DNA of 36,926 nucleotides from Amphimedon queenslandica (Eukaryota > Porifera > Demospongiae > Haplosclerida > Niphatidae), in assembly GCF_000090795.2 (NCBI RefSeq), contig NW_003546277.1:126789-163714 (forward strand), in the 5' to 3' direction. The number at the start of each line of letters is the position of its first letter. Position 1 is the stretch's first letter. Below are positions 9,230 through 23,300 of the stretch, piece after piece. Position numbers and translations under genes: made by a program. The notes under the pieces were generated by a model. The model was not told where the DNA came from. It saw nothing but the letters and a program-made list of their open reading frames with translations, and did not search any database.

Positions 9230-12200
9230 ATGGCAATGTCTTCACACATGTTAAGGAAAGCTTATCAGAAAGGAACTTCTTTCTCATTTAGAGCCTTCCA
9301 ACCAGCCGCTCTCTCGAGGAGCTACTCTGATACAACCACCATACCTTCCACACAGACCATTGAAGCCCCGTATGATGCTGTCATTGTTGGAGGAGGTATC
9401 AATAACGAGTATAATAACTTGATTTATACTCAATATTATTCTTTTTTTTATAGGACACAATGGGCTTGTTGCTGTACGTAACATTATTGCTGATAATAAT
9501 AAATCCCATATTATTATTTTAGTTATTTTATTCTTTTTTATACTCTCTAGGCTGCATATCTATCTAAAGCAGGAAAGAAAGTTGCCGTTTTTGAGAGACG
9601 TCATGTTTTAGGAGGTGCAGCTGTGACTGAGGAGATTGTTCCTGGATTTAAGTTCTCACGGGCTTCGTATTTACTGAGTTTACTAAGACCAGTTGTATTT
9701 AAAGACCTCGAGCTAAAAGTTAAAAATTACACTAACGCCAAAATTCTGAAAAATACCCAAGGCTATAGCCCATGGTTTTTTCCAGAAAATGGCTCCAAAA
9801 TCACCCCAAATTTTTATTACATTTTCTGATACATATTGATGTCCTTATGCTGTGTAGCAAGTTTGAGCTGATTCCGACTTCAATTTTTTAAGTTACGGCC
9901 ATTTTAAGAAAATGCCAAAAATCTGAAAAATACCCAAGGCTATAGCCCATGGTTTTTTCCAAAAAATGGCTCCGAAATCACCCCAAATTTTTATTACACT
10001 TTCTGATACATATTGATGTCCTTATGCTGTGTAGCAAGTTCGAGCTGATTCTGACTTCAATTTTTCAAGTTGCGGCCATTTTAAGAAAACGTCAAAATTT
10101 TGAAAAATACCCAAGGCTATATTAGCCCATGGTTTTTTCCAAAAAATGGATAAAAAATCACCCCAAATTTTTACTACATTTTCTGATACATATTGATGTT
10201 CTTATGCTGTGTAGAAAGTTTGAGCTGATTCCGACTTCAATTTTTTGAGTTGCGGCCATTTTAAGAAAATGCCAAAAATCTGAAAAATACCCAAGGCTAT
10301 AGCCCATGGTTTTTTCCAAAAAATGGATAAAAAATCGCCCCAAATTTTTTACATTTTTTGATACATAGTGATGTCCTTATTCTATGTAGAAAGTTTGAGC
10401 TGATTCCAACAAAAATTAAAAGGTTCGCTTTATTATTTTTTTAGAGACACGGATTAAATTTCTATTTCCGTGATCCCAACTCCTTCACTCCGATCATCAA
10501 CAGTAATGAGAGTCTTTTGTTGGGCGGAGACCAAAACAAAAATAGAAAAGAAATAGCTAAGTTTTCGGTGAAGGATGCTGAGGTAAGAGCCACCATTAAT
10601 GATTGTGATTCAAGTGTTGCTAAAGGTTTATGGAGATTATGAAGAATGGCTAGAAAGACTAAGTAAGTCATTCATGAGATCAGTATTTACTTACTTCTGC
10701 TATTTGAGATAAAGGAACTTAATATGTGTAGATGCATAGGAAAATCTAGCCAAAGTGTAGAATTATCGTGTGACTGTCATGTGATAGGTTATAGTCTTGA
10801 TCCTCTCTTGGATTATGTTCCTTTCAATTTGTCTCACATTAACTCGAGCAGCTGGAGAGATCGTGTTCAAGTAATCAGATCAATGATACCTTTTGGGAAA
10901 ATGTGTAAGAGATGAGTATTGAATATAATATGAAATTAAATTATTGTATAAAACTAGTGTCTAGTCTGAAAACTGACTTGCCCAGTTTCTATGACCTGGT
11001 AATGTCGCCAGCCTCCAAGATAAGTAACCCATTATCATACTCCTGTATCATTATCGAGTGTCTCCCTGTACGTGTTGAACAGATGGTTTGAGAGTGATGT
11101 CCTCAAGGCTACTCTAGCTACTGATGCTGTTATAGGAGCACTACTGAGCCCTTACTCTGTTGGGAGTGGGTAAGAGAGAGAGAGGAGGGGGAATGTGAAA
11201 AAGAAAGAAGAGAGAGAAAGGGCAAATGAGAAAGAAAGAAGATAAGAGAATGAGACAGAGCACTAGTAAGAGTAATAGAAGCCATTATACTTTTTGAGTG
11301 GATACCATTTGTCGCCATGCAGGTATATATTACTCCATCATGTGATGGGGGAAATGGATGGTGTCCGTAACGCGTGGTGCTATGCTGAAGGAGGAATGGG
11401 CTCAGTATCAGCTGCCATAGCTCGATCAGCTTTATCAAGTGGAGCTCATCTCTTTACAGAAAAAGTAAAGTATTATAATTATATTCACTTTAACTTCTCT
11501 CTCTTGCAGCCAGTGAAAGAGGTACTAGTTGTTGATGGAAAGGCTAAAGGTATACTCTTAGAAGATGGGACTCAAGTTGAAGCTAAAGTAGTACTCTCAA
11601 ATGCAACTCCACGCATCACATTTGAAACCTTGCTACCTCAAGTAACACAGAAGAGAGAGAGAGATGGAGTTTTTTATTATTACTTCTTAATTCTATTGCA
11701 GGGAACACTTTCTGAATCCTTCCAGAAGATTCTCTCATCATACGATTACACATCAACTGTAACTAAAATTAACGGTACATGATACTGTGTCTTTATAATT
11801 ATTGGTAGTCTCCTTTTCATTTGTAGTTGCTCTTAAAGGTTTGCCGCAGTTCATAGCATCACCAGCTGGTTATACTCCCTCCTCCTCTTCCCCTGGTCCT
11901 CACCACAGAACAACCATTCACCTCAACACTGAGAGCATGGATCAGCTGCACGAAAGCTATGTGGACGTATTGCAAGGAAACTGGTCCAGAAAGTATAGTC
12001 TCCATAACTTTTGTAAATTATGTGTTTATATATGTCTCAGACCCCTTATAGAAATGTGTTTGCCCTCTGCACTGGACCCTACGTTAGCTCCCAGTGGTTG
12101 TCATGTTGCTTCTCTCTTCACTCAATACACTCCTTATTCACCAGCTGGTTATACTGAGACTAGTAGCAGCTGTTGGAGCAGTGAAGGAAAAGAGAAATAT

Positions 12201-12829
12201 ACACAATTAGGTATTAGATGTAATAGCGTGGGTTTTGACATAATGATCCTCTTTTTCCCCTGTCAGTGTTTGATAAGATTGAAGAGTATGCCCCTGGATT
12301 TAAAGACTTAATTATTGACTGGGAGACACTCACTCCTCCCGATCTTGAGAGAATATTTGGACTAACTGGAGGAGTAAGTTCCCTTATGCTATTCAGTCGA
12401 TTCCTTCAGTTATTTTTTTGAATTATGGGTACCCAAAATCACACCTAGATTTAGCATCATTATTTTGATGCTTTGTAGAAATTTTAAGTAGATTTGCTTT
12501 GAAAATGATGCAATATGATTTCACCAGCTGCTCTCGTGATGTTTAGAATATATTCCATGGCTCATTGTCATTGTCTCAGTTGTATGTGAACAGACCGACA
12601 AGTTTGAATCCATCTTATACCTGCCCTGATGTAGAGGGACTCCTCCTCTGTGGCAGTGGAGCCCATCCTGGTAAGAGAGAAAGAGAGACAAAGTATTTTA
12701 TGAGTGTTTTTGAAGGTGGTGGTGTTGTTGGTGCAGCTGGAAGATTAGCAGCTCAAACCGCCATTAAAATATTGAGGTATGTTACACTATTATTGTACAT
12801 AGTATCACCCTGTGCTTTTCTTTAGGTAG
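9230..12829 (+). CDS. PYROXD2: PYROXD2 mitochondrial FAD-dependent oxidoreductase
   Basis: A flavoprotein of the carotenoid desaturase-like family found in the mitochondrial matrix. Exons: 9230-9395, 9454-9473, 9551-9718, 10445-10582, 10626-10662, 10788-10904, 10958-11019, 11072-11169, 11323-11464, 11510-11641, 11702-11774, 11827-11992, 12041-12210, 12267-12373, 12547-12670, 12716-12776, 12826-12829; 594 aa (human about 581). The N-terminus is basic and Ser/Arg-rich, as in a mitochondrial presequence. The Rossmann segment is [20 protein letters not shown]. Other landmarks are [19 protein letters not shown], the HHVMG block and the C-terminal [11 protein letters not shown]. Intron 3 carries a 177-bp tandem array behind a weak GTTAAA donor. 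The intron after exon 7 (11020-11071) appears to be AT-AC. The last coding exon is only one base plus TAG. Met3 is an alternative start. Confidence 0.92.
9737..10414 (+). repeat. 177-bp tandem repeat array (forward), about 4 copies
   Basis: Copies of the core GGCTATAGCC begin at 9761, 9938 and 10295, with a variant core (three inserted bases) at 10115, a period of 177-180 bp. Units include CCCAAGGCTATAGCCCATGG, a poly-T stretch, CTGATACATATTGATGTCC and GAGCTGATTCCGACTTCAA. The array fills most of PYROXD2 intron 3. The same unit recurs reversed in the VPS51 intron. Confidence 0.95.
11020..11071 (+). other. putative AT-AC intron in PYROXD2
   Basis: The exon ends ...SPASK and resumes VLNRWFESD, which aligns without a gap to the PYROXD2 family. 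The only 52-bp removal that gives this starts with ATAAGT and ends TGTAC. No GT-AG pair in the stretch keeps the frame. ATAAGT looks like a U2-type rather than the U12 ATATCC donor, and I see no U12 branch site. Confidence 0.65.
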
Positions 12830-12943
12830 TGACAAGTTTAGAAGTAATTTTTATACTTAATTTAATTATTTTTATAATTTTTATTTTAATGAATATTAAT
12901 TTTAATTAATTAATAATTAATGCCTGAACTGAAGAATTGAAAG

Positions 12944-14637
12944 ATGAACTCCTTGAACCAGCTGTTCCAGGAGATACTGCACTCTGAGCAAACCTTCAAC
13001 AACCGCCTAAACTACCAGAAAGAGTGTAAGACATTATGACCAGCGTGATAACTTGTAACTTATAAAGCTGAATGATGCCAATTATAATTTGCTTTTATAA
13101 TATTTATGTGTATAATATACTCTGTAATGTAGTGAATGTGCAAATAGAATCATTGCAGAGAGATTTGATGAGAGCCAAAGATAGGACGTCATCTTTGGAA
13201 GGACAGAGGATAGTAAAGATGCAGTCGCTGGTTGATTGTGAGGTCAAACAAAAAATGATTGAAATAAAGAAAGAAACACTCGACGAGAAGAATAAAGAAC
13301 TGGAATCAGAAATTAAGGATTTAGAAAATGAATTGGTAAAAATTAATACTGTTTATATATCGTTATTTATTTTTATAGGATAAGTTGACTAAAACTATTG
13401 AGAAAGAAAGGTAACAGAGTGTATATATGTCATTTTAAAATTGTCTTCTTTCTTCAATTATAGAGATGATTTTCAAGCAGAATTGAGTGAATTTAATAGT
13501 AATTATGATCTGAAGGGGTCCGGGATTAAGTATCAAGAGCTCCAGACCCAGAAGCAGGTGAAACTTCTACAAGAAGAGACTAGACTCTTAGAAGAACGTA
13601 TGTTCAATTTCTCGTAACATTTTCATTTTTCGACTGATTTTAAAAGAATGCCTCCAGCTGGAGTCTAGAAAAGAGGAGCTGCTGAAAGCTGAGAAGAAAC
13701 TAGTTAAAGAAGAAAAGCCATTACAGATACTCCTAAGAACAATGGCTAGTAAGATACTAATATTTATAATGTATTATACATGAACTTGTCATTATGAAAC
13801 ATGCTATAATGAATTGGCCTTATTACATCCAGTTGTAAAAAATGAACACGATAGACTAATGTCTCAAAAGGCTTCACTTGAAAAAGAAAAGTACTCACTA
13901 ACTGAAGGACTTGATGAAGACCCTGAACTAAAGAAGTAAGTCTTATAGATTATAAAGATTAATATCAATATTTATTTATTTAAAGGCATGTACAGGAGTT
14001 AGAGGCTTGCCACAACAGCTCCTCTGAAAGACTCTATCACCAGTTGAGAGAAGAGCTTGAAGCTCTGCAGCAAGAATGCTACACAAGGCAAATGAAGTAT
14101 GGACACCAACAGCAAGATAAGGCAGTAGAGTCATCAACAAAGCCATCTTGGAGTCATGTAAAACCTTCACCATTTCATCCTAAAAATGACATGACTTTTA
14201 AAGTTAAGACTCAAAGGCATCAGCAGCAGCAGCAACCTGTTATTGATTTAACTAGGGAGAATGAGGAAGAGGAGAAAGAAGAGAGTGGGAATGAGAGTGA
14301 TTGGGAGCCACTGGATGAATCTGAGCTGGCATCCATTGACATTATGGAAGCTATTTACAACATGGAGGAAGAGGAAATAGAAGGTCAGGAGAAGCTACTG
14401 GATCCATTTGATGATGATTTTGAAGAAAATGATTTTGATACTCTGCCATTATTACCTCCTCCTGCTTTAAGACAGAATGCCTCTTCTTTAGCTGCAAAGA
14501 ACATAACTACAAATCATCAAACATCATCATCATTAGCCAGTGGCATTAGCAAATCATATAGCAGTAATTTTTTGAGCAATGCAAAGGCACCAGGTAGCCA
14601 AGATAGAGAAGGATTACTCAAGTATGTGTACTGCTGA
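12944..14637 (+). CDS. coiled-coil protein, CCDC172-like
   Basis: Seven exons: 12944-13025, 13133-13335, 13379-13410, 13464-13597, 13647-13748, 13833-13935, 13986-14637, giving 435 aa. The start MNSLNQLFQEILHSEQ resembles that of CCDC172 and the FNSNYDL segment matches its conserved patch. Residues about 25-250 are almost continuous coiled coil (E/K/L-rich heptads). The C-terminal half is disordered: a Gln run, a PVIDLTRE motif that looks like a SUMO-interacting motif, long acidic runs and a Ser-rich tail. Human CCDC172 is about 258 aa, so the acidic tail is extra. The start lies only 114 bp after the PYROXD2 stop, on the same strand. The family call is tentative; the exon chain is well supported by phase. 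Confidence 0.7.
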
Positions 14638-14671
14638 TTGTGTTGAGAATTTTGTATGCCTTTTAAATAGG

Positions 14672-14677
14672 AATAAA
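14672..14677 (+). terminator. polyadenylation signal AATAAA
   Basis: Canonical AATAAA lies 35 bp after the stop of the coiled-coil gene. Confidence 0.6.
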
Positions 14678-14811
14678 GCAAAAAAAGTTAAATTTCATTA
14701 TTGACATAAAAGAATAGGAAGAAACAAAGTTAAACTGTACGTGCATAACATATAGCGTATGTAAATAATAAATAAATACAATTAATTACATGTATGTGCA
14801 TGCAATCCTCA

Positions 14812-14814
<3 letters not shown>

Positions 14815-14856
<42 letters not shown>
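14815..14856. repeat. (ATT)n microsatellite at the end of the DOK-like gene
   Basis: About 14 ATT units. On the minus strand the DOK-like stop codon (14856-14854) is the first element of the run, so its 3' UTR begins inside the microsatellite. Confidence 0.85.
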
Positions 14857-14858
<2 letters not shown>

Positions 14859-16719
14859 TTGGTGGTAATTGCAAGTCTGCTGTAATGTCCTTCCATACTT
14901 TATCAAATTCCTGTTGACTCATTTTCTTTGCTGGCTTGACAGGTTTGGCGTATGTGTGTTTCTCAGGATTCTCCAATTCCTTTAGCTCATTTTCAAGTGA
15001 TGTGTTAGCCATGGCAAAAGGATTCTTACTTCCAGTTTTAGCCTCAGGTGCCACACCTGGAGCAAGGAATGGGTTGTTGCTGGCAGATTTGCTTGGAGTG
15101 CTAGTCTTTTGTCCTCCTCCACTGTCAAAGTTCTCAAAAATGTCTTCCTTGGAATTATAGAAACTTCCTTGTGGTGAAGTATTGAATGGATCAACATTCA
15201 CAAATGGATTTGATGCATTATCTGGAGACTGTTGGCCTTGAGGTCCCACAAATGGATTTGTCGTGATGGAAGAATTGGATTGAGTAGGCCTGGGGGGAGG
15301 AAGAGGAGGAGGAGGTAGACAGTCGCTTGGTGAATCATACACTTCACTAGTTAGCTCATTGACACTTTCCAGTACAGGCTGCATCAGTGGATCAAGACTA
15401 TCGAGGAATTGTTGAAAGTCTTCATCGTCTTCCAAACCATCTGTAAATCCCTCAAGCTGAATGAGATCACTGCCGACCGTTTGCTGCTCAGCAAAAGAAG
15501 GATATGATACTCTTTTGTTTTGATCTCCTTGTTGGAGCTCATAAGCCATGCTTCTTGGTCTACTTACAAGACTTGATCTTTTACTATGATCTTGCTGCTG
15601 TTGCTGCTGCTCTTTTGTCTTTACTCTTTCTTTTACTTCAGCTGCTTCGCTTCTCTCTTTCTCTGCTAATGCCTTCTCTCTCATATTTCGTAGCAGTTTA
15701 ATGTTCCTATGAATCATACTGAACATTTCTTTCGAAGAACCAGAGGAAAGAACTAGCCTTCCACCAGGAGACCCATCCTTGGTTCCCCCTATGTCAAGTA
15801 TGACCTGACGGTTTGCTGATTTTGAGTATGAGCGTATTCTCTTGTAATGCCAAGCACCAATTGTAGATCCTGTAGCATCAGAGACTAGTTTGAGTCCTCT
15901 GGGTCCAACGTTCATCTGGCAATTACCATGAGCTCCTAATTGACTTGAGAAATCATTATCATCAATAACTACTTGATATACACCTATCAAGAAATAATAA
16001 TATTGCAATAACATGAACACATCCTTGTTTCATTTGCTTACCCATGAGTGTTGTTGGATGAGGAACATTTGATCCTGTACTGCCTATGCTACTGGCACTT
16101 GTGCTTCTCTCAGTTGAATGGAGAGTAGTGATTGATCTTGCTGCTTCTGCCATTTTTGTTTTGGATTTGCTCTTCTTCCTTTGTAGTTTTTTGTCTTGTT
16201 GTATGGCATCGTTAATGGAGTCAATCCAGTCATCAAGATCTGTCTTAGAGTCAGTAGAGAAGACATGATGACCTGTATGTGTACATGCAAGATAAAGATA
16301 TACATACAGCTGTGTTTAAAATAGCAAAGATAGTACAATTCAACTATTAATGGAGATAATGTCTTTTGCTTTGTATATGTACCTATGCTACTTGAGAACT
16401 GGAAGGCGTGAGGCTTTGTCCTCTTGTAATCAGTAGTCTCACAGCAACCAGTGCTATTCCTCAGTATGATGACTCTCCTGTTCTCTCCCTTGGCCTCATT
16501 CTCTTCTTTATCATAATACTCCAGTCTCACCACACCATCATGAGAAGTAGAGCGAAGGACTGCCCACCTCTTGCTCCATACCTTCAAAAAATGGATTCAT
16601 GAAATATAAAAATGATTTGCTATAGACTTGATTATACTATCCACCTTTATAACGCCTCCTGATACTGGTAGCTTGTACAGGTAGCCTCTCTTTTTCATAT
16701 CACTTGAAGCTGTTGCCAT
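14854..16719 (-). CDS. DOK-family adaptor with PH and IRS-type PTB domains
   Basis: Docking proteins recruit effectors to tyrosine kinases at the membrane. Four exons from start to end: 16719-16645, 16581-16383, 16272-16042, 15983-14854; 544 aa. The PH domain spans about residues 9-115: KRGYLYKLP at the start, VWSKRWAVL, and DDWIDSINDAI in the C-terminal helix. The IRS-type PTB domain spans about 170-270, with GPRGLKLVSDATG, WHYKRIRSYS and GGRLVLSSGSSKEMFSMI. A charged helix with a poly-Gln run follows. The disordered tail has a proline-rich PPPPLPPPRP stretch and four NPF motifs (TNPFVG, SNPFVN, NNPFLA, KNPFAM), the ligand of EH domains. Tail tyrosines are few compared with vertebrate DOK proteins. 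The start is 137 bp from the divergent DDX41 ATG. Confidence 0.85.
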
Positions 16720-16856
16720 ATCCCACTGCTATAGCTATGTTTACCAGCCACACCCTAACACCTCTGCAACAAGTGGGCGGATCTGGTGAACTACCACCCA
16801 CGCATAGCACACGCCTACTTTATGGGTGTGGTCTAAACGTGGTGGAAACGCAAAAA
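16720..16856. promoter_or_regulatory. 137-bp head-to-head promoter region (DOK-like/DDX41)
   Basis: Lies between divergent ATGs. It has CCACACCC near 16750 and its reverse GGGTGTGG near 16824, plus CCACCCACGC, which are KLF/Sp-like elements on both strands. No TATA box is apparent. Confidence 0.45.
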
Positions 16857-20110
<3,254 letters not shown>

Positions 20111-20206
20111 CAGACACTTCTTTCTCCTCCTCCTCTTTCTCTCCATCCATCTCTACTTCTTTATCTTGTCATCTGTTAATCTTTCTCATCATAAAATAAT
20201 AATAAC

Positions 20207-20212
20207 AATAAA
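20207..20212 (+). terminator. polyadenylation signal AATAAA (DDX41)
   Basis: AATAAA lies 97 bp after the DDX41 stop, in the 202-bp gap between the convergent DDX41 and VPS51 stops. Confidence 0.45.
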
Positions 20213-20312
20213 TAATTGTTGTCTTCTATTGAAAGCAATAACAACAACAATAAACAGCAAAATATTAAGAATATAAAGCATGTTCTATCAACACGTACAA
20301 TGTTCCTTCTCA

Positions 20313-23300
20313 TTATGAGTTTTCACAAATTAACTCAACCACCTGCAAAGAGATCATTTGAATATTTAAAGTCATTATTATTTGTATTAAGCTTACACTT
20401 TGCTCCATAAGAACAGGATCTCTACACCTTCCAATTGTACTACTAATGACCTCATCAAGTAGAACACGAACTAACCTAATATTAACGCAATCTTAATCTC
20501 ACGGTTATATTATCCAATACACAACACTAGCGCAATACTAACACGATATTAACACTCTTGTAACATGGTTATAGATACTATAATTGACGTGGTGTTAACT
20601 CACTGCTCATCACTGACATATCTCCATAAGTAGATCTGAAGATAATGAGCATCAACTTGCATCTGCTGTAGACCATATTTACCAAACGTTCTTAAACGTA
20701 CACACTCAACAAGAGCCTGTGGTGCAATGGTAGGGAGAGAAATGGAATGGAGAATACATAAAGAATAATAATACATACTTTTACATGATGATAAAACTGA
20801 CTTACCTTTAATGCAATCTTTATGACTCCTGTCACAATTGATAATTTGGTAAATTCAACATTTCCAAAGACTTCAATCTTCTCGAAAAACAACTTTTGAA
20901 TGTTGCTAAGCAAACTGGAGTCACCCAACCCACTATGGCTACAGGAACAAGAACGCCAAGTTACCATGTGCCAATAACTTTCACTACAACTCACCTTGAA
21001 GAGTAAGGGTAACCTCCATTGCCTCCTTTAGTGACGCTGTATGTGAAGGTTCGACTTGTTTCTAAACATCATCATCATGATAATAATTAAGGAATTGCAG
21101 TAACATGGAGTGTATACCTGATCCGTCACTTTTCCGAAATCCTTCTTCAAAAAGTAGTCCAACCTGTTTGTCAATGACTGTCACTTCTTCCACCATTCTT
21201 CTCATGACGGAGCGGACATTACGTGGCTCAATAGTGTTCAGCCAATCTCTCGTCTCCACACTTTTACGTATCATCTTGAAGGAGAGAGAAGGGGGAGAAG
21301 CAGATACATATAAATGATGTATACCACGTCACATTACTTGGGCTAACACTTGTCCTTGCATCCGTACATAGTGATTGATGAGCAGCTAAACAAGCACAGG
21401 AAAGATAAAAGTGATATTTAATAAATTATTAATGAAAGACATCACATGATGATCACATGAAGGTTCTTACTTCAGCTGTTGTCTTAGCTTCAGTAACAAT
21501 TGAATCAATTGGAGTCGCTGGGTTCTTTCCTTTCTCAAAAGGTGAGAATTTTTCGTCGGCATAACTGACCTAAATCAATCAATTAAACTGATCACATGAT
21601 AATCACGTGATAGTCATTACCAAATAGCTGATGTGTGATCGTTCCAATTGATGCATCACACCTGCTAATATCAGTATCAGTGATGGAGGGTAGCTAGTTA
21701 CTGTCTCACGAGATGATTCGGTAAATTCCTAAAACCATGCATTTGTAAGAATCTATGCCAACTCTAACCAGACCAACCTTGCAGACTCTAATGACAGAGT
21801 TTAAAAAATCCACCACAACTTCTTGTCGAACGCATTTGAGGCAAAACTCTTTCCGGAAACCGTCTTGCATCGTAAAATTAATATCAGGACTAATGAATTC
21901 CTAATTAATTAGAAACAATAGTTAATTAACAGATAGTTGATTATTAATAGTTAATTAACCAGGAGATTAGTGAGTGATGAATCCAGTCCTGTCTTAATGG
22001 CTGCATAAAGGGCAGTGCTGTGGTCGCTAAGGGGTGGAGTCGAAGAAGGCGTGGCACCTTTAAAAGTTGCTATTTCCTGTCGGATATCAGTTACAGTCGA
22101 AGAGAAGTTCTGTAAAAGGCAGTGGGCATGGCTCTCAGTATGAATGTGTACAACCATCTTGATCATTGACTGACAGTTACTACAAATTAATAAATAAAGA
22201 CAAGCAATTGTTACTATAAATAACTACAGCTGATGATCAAATGACATAAATTACTGTACTTCTGTACTGTACAGGGTTTCCACAAAGCATACTAAGTGTC
22301 CTTGCTTTTTTCCTAAAATTGGGTCATTTCAAAAAGTGCTCATAACTCAAAAATTTGTTGTCGGAATCAGCTCAAAATTTCTACACAGCATAAGGACATC
22401 AATATGTATCAGAAAATGTAATAAAAATGTAGTGTGATTTCAGAGCCATTTTTTGGAAAAAACCATGGGCTATAGCCTTGGGTATTTTTCAGAATTTTGG
22501 CGTTTTCTTAAAATGGCCGTAACTTGAAAAATTCAAGTCGGAATCAGCTCAAACTTGCTACACAGCATAAGGGCATTAATATGCATCAGAAAATGTAATA
22601 AAAATTTGGGGTGATTTCGGAGCCATTTTTTGGAAAAAACCATGGGCTATAGCCTTGGGTATTTTTCAGATTTTTGGCGTTTTCTTAAAATGGCCGTAAC
22701 TTGAAAAATTCAAGTCGGAATCAGCTCAAACTTGCTACACAGCATAAGGACATCAATATGTATCAGAAAATGTAATAAAAATTTGGGGTGATTTCGGAGC
22801 CATTTTTTGGAAAAAACCATGGGCTATAGCCTTGGGTATTTTTCAGATTTTTGGCGTTTTCTTAAAATGGCCGTAACTTGAAAAATTGAAGTCGGAATCA
22901 CCTCAAACTTTCTACACAGCATAAGGACATCAATATGCATCAGAAAATGTAATAAAAATTTGGAGTGATTTCAAAGCCATTTTTTGGAAAAAACCATGGG
23001 CTATAGCCTTGGGTATTTTTCAGATTTTTGGCGCTTTCTTAAAATGGCCGTAACTTGAAAAATTGAAGTCGGAATCACCTCAAACTTTCTACACAGCATA
23101 AGGGCATCAATATGTATTAGAAAATGTAATAAAAATTTGGGATGATTTTTTACCAATTTTTTGGAAAAAACCATGGGCTATAGCCTTGGGTATTTTTCAG
23201 AATTTCGACGTTTTCTTAAAATAGCCGTAACTTGAAAATTGAAGTCGGAATCACCTCAAACTTTCTACACAGCATAAGAACATCAATATATATCAGAAAA

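Noticed and set aside
9284..9484. Minus-strand frame over PYROXD2 exon 1
   Set aside because: It is antisense to a well-supported coding exon.
11020..11071. U12-type classification of the AT-AC intron
   Set aside because: The donor is ATAAGT rather than ATATCC and there is no recognisable U12 branch site, so U2-type is preferred.
12420..12500. Possible further 177-bp repeat fragment in a PYROXD2 intron (TTTGATGCTTTGTAGAAATT)
   Set aside because: The match covers only about 20 bases in A+T-rich sequence, too little to call.
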